From Acaricomes phytoseiuli DSM 14247 (lineage in GTDB: Bacteria > Actinomycetota > Actinomycetes > Actinomycetales > Micrococcaceae), in contig NZ_AQXM01000064.1 of assembly GCF_000376245.1 (NCBI RefSeq), positions 62,001 through 126,000 of the forward strand: a stretch of 64,000 nucleotides of DNA, read 5' to 3'. Shown here in pieces: positions 43,278 through 50,842 of the stretch. A program made the translations under genes and the position numbers. The notes under the pieces were generated by a model, which made no database searches, was not told the DNA's origin, and worked only from the letters and a program-made list of their open reading frames with translations. Position 1 is the stretch's first letter. Each line of letters starts with the position of its first letter.

Positions 43278-43324
43278 ACAAAGCTGGGGCCGAAACAGTC
43301 TTACTGTTTCGGCCCCGACTTTGT
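43278..43324 (+). terminator. Strong hairpin terminator after asnB fusion gene
   Basis: Arms 43278-43299 and 43303-43324 pair over 22 positions with only two mismatches and a 3-base loop. It lies 26 bp after the stop codon. TTACTG (43301-43306), 17 nt and TACTAT (43324-43329) within and after the stem may serve as promoter for ggt. Confidence 0.8.
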
Positions 43325-43364
43325 ACTATAGCTAGTTCTCACCAGATCACCATCGAGGAAGATC

Positions 43365-45230
43365 ATGAAACATTCATCTTTGAATCTCGCTGCGGCATCA
43401 GCGCTTGCTCTGTCTCTGGCTGTCGGTTTGCTGGGATGTTCCGGGCCGACTCCTGAAGGAAAAGGTGGGGTGACCGGCACCGCTCAGCCGGGTTATTTCG
43501 CTCAAGGAAGCGGCGGCGCGGTGGTTTCAGACACCGTGCAATCGACCCAGGCCGGTATCGATGTGCTCGCATCGGGAGGAAGCGCAGCAGATGCTGCTGT
43601 CGCCGTAGCTTCGGTACTGGGCGTCACGAACCCCCTGGTGGGCGGGCTTGGTGGCGGCGGATACCTGGTGTATTACGATGCTGAAACCGGAGAAGTCAGC
43701 ACTATCGATGGGCGCGAGACCGCCCGAGCGGCGGACACGGCAACACTTTTCATCGACCCCGCGACGGGTGAACCGCTCAGCACCCAGCAGGCGAATATCG
43801 GCGGCCTCGCGGTCGGCGTCCCCGGGCAGCTTGCACTGTGGCAGCGTGCCATCGACCGGTGGGGCAAGCAGGATCTGGCTTCTGCCCTGAAGCCAGCGAT
43901 CGACGTGGCAGAACAAGGGGTCCCGGTGAATACCGCGCTGCACAACCAGATCGCGGATCCCCAGAAGACCTTCGGCATCTTCGGCAACACCGCTGAGACT
44001 TATCTTCCCGGAGGCAGGCCGTTGGAAACCGGAAAAATCCTGAAGAACCCCGATCTGGCGCAGACCTACCGGATTATCGCAGCAGAAGGCACTGACGCGT
44101 TCTATCGAGGCGAGATCGGCCAGTCAATGATTGATGCGGTCGCCAACCCGCCGGTAGCCGACGGTAAATCCGCCTCCACTGGAACCATGACGATGGCAGA
44201 TCTCGCCTCGTACAGTGCATTGAACGCGGAACCCATCCGCAGCAGCTACCGGGGCCTGGACGACTATGGCATGGGATCATCTTCATCCGGCGGCGTGACC
44301 GTGGGCGAGGCGCTGAACATTCTGGAACAGTTCCCGCTCAAAGATGAGAACAAAGCGGTGGCGACGATGCGTTTCCTGGAGGCCAGCAAACTGGCATTCG
44401 CGGACCGCAATGCTTATGTCGGAGACCGGGCCTCCGTCGAAGTTCCGGATGAGGTACTGCTGTCAGAAGGTTTTGCGAAATCGCGTGCCTGCTTGATCGA
44501 CCCGGCCAAAGCCCTGCCCGCGCCCCAGCCCGCCGGCGCTTTGACCGCCACCGACTGCTCTGCAGCGCCGGTGGCCAGCGGCACCGAAACCGTCGAGGGG
44601 CAGCAAACCAACCATTTCGTGGTCTCCGACGCTGAAGGGAACGTGGCCTCCTACACGAATACCATCAACTTCTACGGCGGCAGCGGGATCCTGGTTCCAG
44701 GACGCGGGTTCCTGCTCAATAACGAGCTCACTGACTTCGACTTCGCCGCCGCTGCTCGGGGGGTCGAGAGTCTTAATCTGCCGGCCCCGGGCAAGCGACC
44801 CCGGTCTTCGATGTCGCCGACGATCGTGCTCCAAGACGGCAAACCGTATATGGTTCTGGGCTCCCCCGGCGGATCAACCATCATCACCACGGTGCTGCAG
44901 GTTCTGATGAACCGGATCGACCTCGGTATGTCATTGCAGGATGCGGTTGCCGCGCCGAGAGCGTCCCAGCGCAATTCTGCCACCACGCTCATTGAGCCGG
45001 CCTTCGAAGAACTCCCGGAAGCGGAGCAGGCAAAAGCCGCGGGCTACACCTTCGTCGTGGCTCCTACCCCCGATCAGAACCCTGCCAGCGTGACTCCACC
45101 AACCATCGGTGTCGTCGCCGCACTCGAATTCAGCCGGCCCGGCCCCGATGCAGCGCCGATGGTCATCGCGGTGGGTGAGAAAGAACGCCGAGGCGGCACA
45201 AGTGCACAAATGACGAACCCCGGGGGCTAA
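43365..45230 (+). CDS. ggt: Gamma-glutamyltransferase, predicted lipoprotein
   Basis: 621 residues with GAGGA before the ATG. The N-terminus is a lipoprotein signal peptide with lipobox LLGC (Cys25), so the enzyme should be anchored outside the membrane. The large-subunit part starts ASGGSAADAAVAVASVLGVTNPLVGGLGGGGYL. The autocatalytic cleavage site and nucleophile is predicted at Thr415 in QQTNHFVVSDAEGN, where relatives have TTH or TNH. Later GILVPGRGFLLNNELTDF and PGGSTIITTVLQ complete the small subunit. It cleaves or transfers gamma-glutamyl groups from glutathione-like amides. It follows the AsnB-CofE fusion on the same strand. Confidence 0.93.
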   Translation: MKHSSLNLAAASALALSLAVGLLGCSGPTPEGKGGVTGTAQPGYFAQGSGGAVVSDTVQSTQAGIDVLASGGSAADAAVAVASVLGVTNPLVGGLGGGGYLVYYDAETGEVSTIDGRETARAADTATLFIDPATGEPLSTQQANIGGLAVGVPGQLALWQRAIDRWGKQDLASALKPAIDVAEQGVPVNTALHNQIADPQKTFGIFGNTAETYLPGGRPLETGKILKNPDLAQTYRIIAAEGTDAFYRGEIGQSMIDAVANPPVADGKSASTGTMTMADLASYSALNAEPIRSSYRGLDDYGMGSSSSGGVTVGEALNILEQFPLKDENKAVATMRFLEASKLAFADRNAYVGDRASVEVPDEVLLSEGFAKSRACLIDPAKALPAPQPAGALTATDCSAAPVASGTETVEGQQTNHFVVSDAEGNVASYTNTINFYGGSGILVPGRGFLLNNELTDFDFAAAARGVESLNLPAPGKRPRSSMSPTIVLQDGKPYMVLGSPGGSTIITTVLQVLMNRIDLGMSLQDAVAAPRASQRNSATTLIEPAFEELPEAEQAKAAGYTFVVAPTPDQNPASVTPPTIGVVAALEFSRPGPDAAPMVIAVGEKERRGGTSAQMTNPGG

Positions 45231-45251
45231 CCGGAGGCTGCGATCAGGAGG

Positions 45252-45437
45252 TCATTCCGCTTTGGATACCTCGACAACCTCGGAATCGGCATTGCGGCGC
45301 ACCGAATCGATGCCGTTCATCGCGCTCTTCTTGGTCTTGTACCCCTGGGAGGTGGCGATCACCTCTCCGTTGCCTGCTTTGAGGCGGAAGCGGAAACTGC
45401 CGGACTTGTCTTCGTATACTTCGAATTTTCCAGCCAT
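45252..45437 (-). CDS. DUF1508 (YegP-like) small protein
   Basis: 61 residues: MAGKFEVYEDKSGSFRFRLK then GNGEVIATSQGYKTKKSAMNGI, exactly the single-unit DUF1508 pattern. AAAGGG precedes the ATG. The family is common in bacteria, often linked to stress or prophage-like regions, without a settled function. It converges on ggt and diverges from the acetyltransferase gene. Confidence 0.9.
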   Translation of the reverse strand: MAGKFEVYEDKSGSFRFRLKAGNGEVIATSQGYKTKKSAMNGIDSVRRNADSEVVEVSKAE

Positions 45438-45569
45438 GATCTAGCCCTTTCTAAACGCGACGATACCGTCACAAGAGGAGTCGAACACCCTCAGTGTATG
45501 GCCGATTCCAGGAAATGGAAGGCGCCCAGAAGACTCCCTGGAAATTGCCAGGAAGTCCTGGAAGTTCTA

Positions 45570-45632
45570 TCGCTTGGGAGTAGTTGTTGCGGGTATTCGA
45601 GTTCGATACCCACCACAACTACTCCCAAGCGA
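45570..45632. repeat. Palindromic repeat, copy 1 (imperfect)
   Basis: About 26-bp arms with two mismatches around a short centre. The arm CTTGGGAGTAGTTGT plus GCGGGTATTC is shared, 25 of 26 bases, with the palindrome at 48436-48494. It lies in the divergent spacer before the acetyltransferase gene, where a terminator is not expected. Confidence 0.85.
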
Positions 45633-45664
45633 AGAGCGATCCGTTCCTTGATACGGTCGTAGGC

Positions 45665-46246
45665 ATGAAGGATTACTTCGCGGGCGATCCCCGGAGCCAT
45701 CGGCAGCGGATGCTCGCGGGTGATCTGTACATCGGCGGCCAGGACCCGGAGAGCATACGGATCGCACAGCGAGCCGCGCAACTCGCGGATGCCTATCATC
45801 GGGCCGCAGTCGCGGACGAGGAAGCGGCACGGCCTCTGCTCGCCAAGCTGCTCGGCAGCCTGGGCGAGGGCGCGTTCGTCAAGCCGCCGCTGTTCGTCGA
45901 CTACGGGGAGAACCTGCACCTCGGGGCGCGCGTCTTCATCAACTTCAACCTGGTCGCTCTCGACGTCGTCGATATCAGGATCGGCGATGACTCCATGCTC
46001 GGCCCCAATGTTCAGCTGCTGACACCGACTCACCCCATCGACCCCCAGCCGCGCCGGGACAAACTCGAAGCGGCGAAGCCGATCACCCTTGGCGAGAACG
46101 TCTGGCTCGGCGTCGGGGTGATCGTCTGCCCGGGCGTGACCATCGGGGACAACAGCGTGATCGGCGCCGGTTCCGTCGTCACGAAGGACATTCCCGCGAA
46201 CGTCGTGGCGGTCGGCAATCCGGCCCAGGTCATCCGGGAGATCTGA
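45665..46246 (+). CDS. maa: Maltose/galactoside O-acetyltransferase family protein
   Basis: 193 residues from the ATG at 45665 (MKDYFAGDPRSHRQRMLAGDLYI). The Mac N-terminal domain, then left-handed beta-helix hexapeptides (ENLHLGARVFINFNLVALDVVDIRIGDDSMLGPNVQLLTPTHPID in order) and VGVIVCPGVTIGDNSVIGAGSVV are all present, with the catalytic His in THPID. It would acetylate a sugar with acetyl-CoA. The frame is open upstream through the palindrome, but family length and conservation favour the ATG used. No strong ribosome site is visible. Confidence 0.9.
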   Translation: MKDYFAGDPRSHRQRMLAGDLYIGGQDPESIRIAQRAAQLADAYHRAAVADEEAARPLLAKLLGSLGEGAFVKPPLFVDYGENLHLGARVFINFNLVALDVVDIRIGDDSMLGPNVQLLTPTHPIDPQPRRDKLEAAKPITLGENVWLGVGVIVCPGVTIGDNSVIGAGSVVTKDIPANVVAVGNPAQVIREI

Positions 46247-46278
46247 GGCGGCGAGAGAGGTTCGGGAACGGCCTGGGG

Positions 46279-46875
46279 TCAGGCGACCACCGGTGCGTCG
46301 CCGATCCGCTCCGCGCAGGCCCGGAATTCCGAGTACCCGCTTGCAGGCTGCCCCGGCGAGCAGATCCGCTCGGCCATGGCGCGCAGAGGCATCCGGAATC
46401 CGGATCCCTTGAGCGACTTGCTGCTCGTTCTGCGCCGTAGGCCTATCGCCCCAGATCGACAAGGATGCACCGCGAACCACAGGAGTCACCGGGGCGGCTA
46501 CGATCTCGCGCACTTCCTGCTGGGTCAGCCGTTCGGCAGAGACCACGTCGGGATGCTTCTGGGATTCGATCCGAAAGCCTTCGCTGTCCGAGAAGTGCAC
46601 TTGCAGGGTGCTGAATTTGAACCAGGCCGGGCCGAAGTACTTCCGGCCGATGTCGATGTGCAGCGAACGTTCCGAACTGCCGGCCAGCCCACGCCGGTTG
46701 CGGCCGACAGTTCCCTGCCTGCTACGACAGCCTGCAATGCAGCGCGTGTTGACCAGAACAACCCGGCGATGGTCTGCGCCGTGAGCAGCAGCGCCCCGGA
46801 ACGGCAATCCATCCAGTAGGCCTCTGCAGGATCGGCTCCAGCGGGAAGGGCGATATCGCCTAAGCGCAATAGCAC
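46279..46875 (-). pseudogene. Twice-frameshifted gene of unknown family
   Basis: Three protein-like segments follow one another on the minus strand in different frames: first MLLRLGDIALPAGADPAEAY (from 46875), then IGRKYFGPAWFKFSTLQVHF and AERLTQQEVREIVAAPVTPV (from about 46690), then LKGSGFRMPLRAMAERICSP ending IGDAPVVA (stop at 46279). Joined, they would give about 200 residues. Each segment has normal composition while alternative frames are Arg/Ser-rich, so two frameshifts (near 46690 and 46420) are likely. I do not recognise the family. It could be sequencing error, but it lies in a repeat-flanked block where decay is plausible. Confidence 0.5.
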
Positions 46876-47029
46876 CTCCCCCTACGCGTTGCAGCTGTGA
46901 CCGGAATCAGTGCGACAGAAGAGCCGATCAAGACGCTGAGTCGGCAGCGAAAAGCCGGGCTTCAGCCTCGGCCGACTGTGCGCTAAAGTCCAAAAATATC
47001 CGAACGGCCCCGGCCTGGGCCGCAAGTTC

Positions 47030-47470
47030 TCAGCGGCGGGATCGAGCTGGATGCTTAACGGAGCCGGGATGCCCAACCTGCTGAGAGCTGGACTCTGCCG
47101 ATCCCCGTGTCATTTCTGAGCCAGTGTCCTGAACAGCGAGATGAGAATACAGTGCCTCGATCAGGTCACGGTATCGGGCAGTGACTTGGCGGCCACCCTC
47201 AGTCAGTCGGTAGGCAGGGCGCCCTTCGTCCATCGCGCGTTCGACGAAGCCGTCGACTTCTAGCATGCGCAAAGTCTGTGCGATCATCCTCTCGTTCGAG
47301 CCACCGATGCGGCGATGGATCTCACCGAAACGCGTCGAACCGTCATCGAGGGCGATCATCACCAATGGTACCCAGCGCCCCGTGAGGTCACGCAGCACGG
47401 ACTGCGATGGGCACATGGCGCTGAAGGCGTCGAACGCCGTGGGGCCATCAGATTCGGCAAGCTGCACCAT
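47030..47470 (-). CDS. HxlR-family transcription regulator
   Basis: 146 residues from the ATG at 47468-47470, which has GGAGG 8 nt upstream; the open frame extends 11 codons further. The winged-helix core has AMCPSQSVLRDLTGRWVPLV, then FGEIHRRIGGSNERMIAQTL and LEVDGFVERAMDEGRPAYRL, the HxlR pattern with a Cys near the N-terminus that may sense redox or electrophiles. The C-terminus is a Ser/Gln-rich tail. It is divergent from the NmrA-like reductase, a common pairing in which it represses that gene. Confidence 0.9.
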   Translation of the reverse strand: MVQLAESDGPTAFDAFSAMCPSQSVLRDLTGRWVPLVMIALDDGSTRFGEIHRRIGGSNERMIAQTLRMLEVDGFVERAMDEGRPAYRLTEGGRQVTARYRDLIEALYSHLAVQDTGSEMTRGSAESSSQQVGHPGSVKHPARSRR

Positions 47471-47504
47471 GCGGTGATCCTCCATTCCGTTGACACCCAT
47501 CATA

Positions 47505-47535
47505 TCGTATACTTACGATTAGTAAGCACATACGA
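47505..47535. promoter_or_regulatory. Probable HxlR operator (nested inverted repeats)
   Basis: TCGTAT (47505-47510) pairs with ATACGA (47530-47535), and inside them CTTAC (47512-47516) pairs with GTAAG (47522-47526). The AT-rich site lies in the spacer between hxlR and the reductase gene and overlaps likely promoters of both. Confidence 0.6.
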
Positions 47536-47562
47536 AATGTAAGCAACCTGAGGAGTCACATC

Positions 47563-48426
47563 ATGGTTATCGCCATCACCGGTGCCACCGGACAATTGGG
47601 CCGTCTCGTCGTCGACGAACTGCTCGCACGCACAGCCCCTGATCAGATCATCGCCCTCGCCCGCGATACAGCCAAGGCCGGCGATCTCGCTGCACGCGGC
47701 ATCGACGTGCGCACTTTTGACTACGATCAGCCCGAGACTCTCGCTCCAGCGCTCGAAGGGGTTGATCGGCTCCTGCTGATCTCCGGCAACGCCATCGGCC
47801 AGCGCGTGGCGCAGCATACCGCCGTGATCGAGGCGGCGAAGAGCGCCAATGTGCCCTTCGTCGCCTACACCAGCGTCTTGCACGCGGATAGCGCCAAAAC
47901 ACTGACCGTGGCACCCGAACACGCTGAAACCGAGAAGCTGCTCGCTGCTGCGCCCTTCACCGTCGCTGTGCTCCGCAATGGCTGGTATTCGGAAAACCTC
48001 ATCCCCGGCGCACGGCAAGCAGCCGAAAGCGGAACCCTGCTCACCAACGCTGGCGATGGCGAACAGTTCACCGCGTCCCGCGACGACTACGCCACCGCAA
48101 CAGCGATCGTACTCACGGCCGAGGAACCCCGGGGCGCGATCTACGAGCTCGCCGGCGACTCCGGCGTGACGCAGGATGAGCTCGCGCGCATCATCACCGA
48201 CGTCTCGGGCAAGCCCGTCGCAGTGCAGCAGGTCTCCGCCGATGAGCACCGCGCCGCACTCATCGCCGCCGGCCTGCCCGAGGCAGCCGCCGACTTCGTC
48301 GTCAGCACGGACACCGCCATCGCCGGCGGCGAGCTCGCTGATCCGGAGCCGGGCACGCTATCGCGCCTCATCGGCCGCCCCACAACACCGTTACGCGAGA
48401 CGCTCGCGGAGGCCTTCCAGAAGTAG
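47563..48426 (+). CDS. NmrA-like SDR family NAD(P)H-binding protein (QorB/YtfG type)
   Basis: 287 residues with GAGGAG 9 nt before the ATG. The N-terminus VIAITGATGQLG (GATGQLG, residues 5-11) is an NADPH-binding fold, and VPFVAYTSVLHADSAK, VLRNGWYSENL and the SDR-extended layout match YtfG/QorB quinone reductases rather than classical short-chain dehydrogenases with YxxxK. Control by the divergent HxlR protein is likely. It converges on pdxS with a perfect palindrome between them. Confidence 0.9.
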   Translation: MVIAITGATGQLGRLVVDELLARTAPDQIIALARDTAKAGDLAARGIDVRTFDYDQPETLAPALEGVDRLLLISGNAIGQRVAQHTAVIEAAKSANVPFVAYTSVLHADSAKTLTVAPEHAETEKLLAAAPFTVAVLRNGWYSENLIPGARQAAESGTLLTNAGDGEQFTASRDDYATATAIVLTAEEPRGAIYELAGDSGVTQDELARIITDVSGKPVAVQQVSADEHRAALIAAGLPEAAADFVVSTDTAIAGGELADPEPGTLSRLIGRPTTPLRETLAEAFQK

Positions 48427-48435
48427 CTCTGTCCG

Positions 48436-48494
48436 ACTTGGGAGTAGTTGTGGCGGGTATTCAGGCTGAATACCCGCCACAACTACTCCCAAGT
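48436..48494. repeat. Palindromic repeat, copy 2 (59 bp, perfect)
   Basis: Arms 48436-48464 and 48466-48494 are perfect 29-bp reverse complements around one base. It nearly repeats the element at 45570-45632. It sits between the convergent reductase gene and pdxS and can terminate both, though it has no U tract. Confidence 0.9.
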
Positions 48495-48514
48495 GCAGCA
48501 ATACCGGGGTGGGC

Positions 48515-49450
48515 TTACCAGCCCCGTTCCGCGAGCCGATGCGGCTCCGGGATCTCTTCGACGTTGATGCCGACCATCGCCTCACCCAGACCGCGGGAGA
48601 CCTGCACCAGCACTGACGGATCGTCGTAGAACGCCGTGGCCTTGACAATGGCGGCCGCCCGCTGCTCGGGGTTGCCCGATTTGAAGATGCCGGAGCCGAC
48701 GAAAACGCCATCGGCACCGAGCTGCATCATCATCGCCGCATCTGCCGGAGTCGCGATACCACCCGCGGTGAAGAGCACCACCGGCAGCTCACCGCGCTCG
48801 GCGACTTCCCGGACCAGCTCGTACGGCGCCTGCAGCTCCTTGGCGGCAACGTACAGTTCATCCTCAGCCATCGTGGAGAGCCTGCGGATCTCGGCCCGGA
48901 TCTGGCGCATATGCGTCGTCGCATTGGAGACATCACCGGTACCGGCCTCGCCCTTGGAGCGGATCATCGCCGCCCCCTCGGTGATTCTGCGCAGCGCTTC
49001 GCCGAGGTTCGTCGCACCGCAAACGAAAGGCACCGTGAACCGCCACTTGTCGATATGATGCGTGTAATCCGCCGGCGTCAGCACCTCGGACTCATCGATG
49101 TAATCCACGCTCAGTGATTCCAGCAGCTGGGCTTCGACGAAGTGCCCGATCCTCGCCTTGGCCATCACCGGAATGGACACCGCGTCGATGATGGACTCGA
49201 TCATGTCCGGATCGGACATCCGGGAGACCCCGCCCTGCGCCCGGATATCCGCGGGAACCCGCTCCAGCGCCATGACCGCGACGGCACCCGCATCTTCGGC
49301 GATCCTGGCTTGCTCGGCGGTGACCACATCCATGATCACCCCGCCTTTGAGCATTTCCGCCATACCCCGTTTGACCCGGTTGCTGCCGACCCTGCTGTCT
49401 GCGGCTGCGGTGGTCTCGCCCGGGATAGGGTTCGCGGCGTTCTCGGTCAT
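48515..49450 (-). CDS. pdxS: Pyridoxal 5'-phosphate synthase subunit PdxS
   Basis: Builds PLP from ribose 5-phosphate, glyceraldehyde 3-phosphate and ammonia from PdxT. The ATG at 49448-49450 has AAGGAG upstream and gives 311 residues; the frame is open another 10 codons. TIM-barrel motifs [43 protein letters not shown] and [11 protein letters not shown]-type phosphate loop (here [22 protein letters not shown]) are intact. An operator-like palindrome lies at 49480-49506. Confidence 0.97.
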   Translation of the reverse strand: MTENAANPIPGETTAAADSRVGSNRVKRGMAEMLKGGVIMDVVTAEQARIAEDAGAVAVMALERVPADIRAQGGVSRMSDPDMIESIIDAVSIPVMAKARIGHFVEAQLLESLSVDYIDESEVLTPADYTHHIDKWRFTVPFVCGATNLGEALRRITEGAAMIRSKGEAGTGDVSNATTHMRQIRAEIRRLSTMAEDELYVAAKELQAPYELVREVAERGELPVVLFTAGGIATPADAAMMMQLGADGVFVGSGIFKSGNPEQRAAAIVKATAFYDDPSVLVQVSRGLGEAMVGINVEEIPEPHRLAERGW

Positions 49451-49479
49451 CGTGGCTCCTTCGCTTACATGCGATCGCA

Positions 49480-49506
49480 AGTGGACTGCTCTGACCAGTC
49501 CACTTA
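49480..49506 (-). promoter_or_regulatory. PdxR-like operator upstream of pdxS
   Basis: AAGTGGACT and its complement AGTCCACTT (9-bp arms, 9-base spacer) lie 30 to 56 nt before the pdxS ATG and overlap a TATAAG element (49509-49504, minus). PdxR of Corynebacterium, a MocR-type regulator of pdxST, is known to bind AAAGTGGW(T)CTA-like half-sites, which this closely resembles. Confidence 0.6.
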
Positions 49507-49595
49507 TAGCTCGATTTTAGGCTCGATCCCGGGAAACTCAGAGCCGGATCGACATAAAAGAAACATTAAGGGCCAGTTACTCTGCTGCGGACCGC

Positions 49596-50216
49596 CTAAG
49601 AAGGCACCCCGGCATTGAAGATCTGCGCGCGGACCGCCAGCACCCGCTGTGCCACGGTCACCACGCTCGCAAGAGCCAACAGGACCAAGACGATCAGCAG
49701 CACCCATTCCGGCAGGCCGAGCCCCACGAGGCCGGTAGCCACCAAGGTGACCACGAGGCGCTCTGAACGTTCGGCGATGCCGACATCGGCGGTGAGGCCG
49801 AGACCTTCGGCCCGGGCTTTGCTGTAGGAGACCAGATTGGAGAGCACCAGGCAGACCAGAGCAAGGATGGCGATGGCGGGTTGGGCACCGCCCAGGAAGA
49901 ACCACAGCGCGATACCCAGGAAGACGCTGCTATCCCCCAGTCGGTCCAGGGTCGAATCCAGAAAGGCCCCCCAGGGCCCACAGCGATCGAGCTTGCGGGC
50001 CATGAGTCCGTCGACTAGGTCGGAGAAGATGAAAACCGTGATCAGCACCGTGCCCCAGAAGAGCTGGCCGAGGGGATAAAGTGCAAGCGCACCGACCATG
50101 ACGCCGAGGGTGCCGACGATGGTCACGGTATCCGGGGAGACGCCCCAGCGAAGCAGAAGGTATGCGATCGGCCGGAAGATCGCAGCGAAGAAATCCCGGG
50201 CGTACCGGTTCAGCAT
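49596..50216 (-). CDS. pgsA: CDP-alcohol phosphatidyltransferase (phosphatidylinositol phosphate synthase type)
   Basis: 206 residues with about six membrane helices and the full CDP-alcohol motif: Asp66, Asp69, Gly70, Ala73, Arg74, Gly83, Asp87 and Asp91 in DLVDGLMAR and GAFLDSTLD. The thrS-HIT-pgsA order is that of the actinobacterial enzyme that joins CDP-diacylglycerol and inositol phosphate, first step of PI/PIM lipids. The PIM acyltransferase and pimA genes that often follow are missing from this spot. Confidence 0.88.
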   Translation of the reverse strand: MLNRYARDFFAAIFRPIAYLLLRWGVSPDTVTIVGTLGVMVGALALYPLGQLFWGTVLITVFIFSDLVDGLMARKLDRCGPWGAFLDSTLDRLGDSSVFLGIALWFFLGGAQPAIAILALVCLVLSNLVSYSKARAEGLGLTADVGIAERSERLVVTLVATGLVGLGLPEWVLLIVLVLLALASVVTVAQRVLAVRAQIFNAGVPS

Positions 50217-50223
50217 AGGAGAC

Positions 50224-50784
50224 TCAACTCTCTGCCCAGGCAGCGGCTATCTGCTCGTGCATTTCACTGAGGGTCTGCGCCATGGCCTTGGTCTGCGCGA
50301 TGATCGGCAGGAAGTTGCTGTCGCCCCGCCAGCGCGGCACGACGTGCTGGTGCAGGTGCGCGGCGACTCCGGCGCCCCCGACGGCGCCCTGGTTCATACC
50401 CAGATTGAAGCCCTGAGGGTTCGCGACCTTCCGCAGTACCCGCATCGCGGTCTGGGTCAGTCGGGAGAATTCCGTGGTCTCCGCCTCGGTGAGATCCGTG
50501 AAATCCGGGATGTGCCGGTACGGGCAAACCAAAAGGTGCCCCGGGTTATACGGGAAGAGGTTGAGGATCACGTAGCAGGACTCCCCGCGATGGACGATCA
50601 GCGATTCCGCATCGGAGCGTTGCGGCGCGAGGCAGAACGGGCAATCGTCTTCTTGGTCCTTGTATTGCTCCTGACCGCCTTTGATGTACGCCAGTCGGTG
50701 CGGCGTCCACAAGCGCTGGAAAGCATCCGGAACTCCGGGCAGGGCGAAATCGTCGCTCGTTTCAGCGTTATGATCTTCCGCCAT
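50224..50784 (-). CDS. HIT-family nucleotide phosphorylase/hydrolase (Ap4A-type)
   Basis: 186 residues with the HIT triad HLHQHVVPR (His143, His145, His147) and an N-terminal zinc-type CPFC (48-51). This is the branch of Ap4A phosphorylase-like HIT proteins found beside thrS in actinobacteria. It would break down dinucleoside polyphosphates or related nucleotides. Confidence 0.9.
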   Translation of the reverse strand: MAEDHNAETSDDFALPGVPDAFQRLWTPHRLAYIKGGQEQYKDQEDDCPFCLAPQRSDAESLIVHRGESCYVILNLFPYNPGHLLVCPYRHIPDFTDLTEAETTEFSRLTQTAMRVLRKVANPQGFNLGMNQGAVGGAGVAAHLHQHVVPRWRGDSNFLPIIAQTKAMAQTLSEMHEQIAAAWAES

Positions 50785-50842
50785 CCTCAGCCCCTGCCTC
50801 TATCGGCTCTGCCGGTCCTACCTACGCATTACCTACTCAGTC

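Noticed and set aside
45491-46807. 438-codon minus-strand open frame over maa
   Set aside because: Most of it is antisense to maa. Only its first 150 or so codons overlap the decayed gene at 46279-46875.
46882-47076. 64-codon minus-strand frame before hxlR's 3' end
   Set aside because: Overlaps the end of hxlR in another frame, is Pro/Arg-rich and has no ribosome site.
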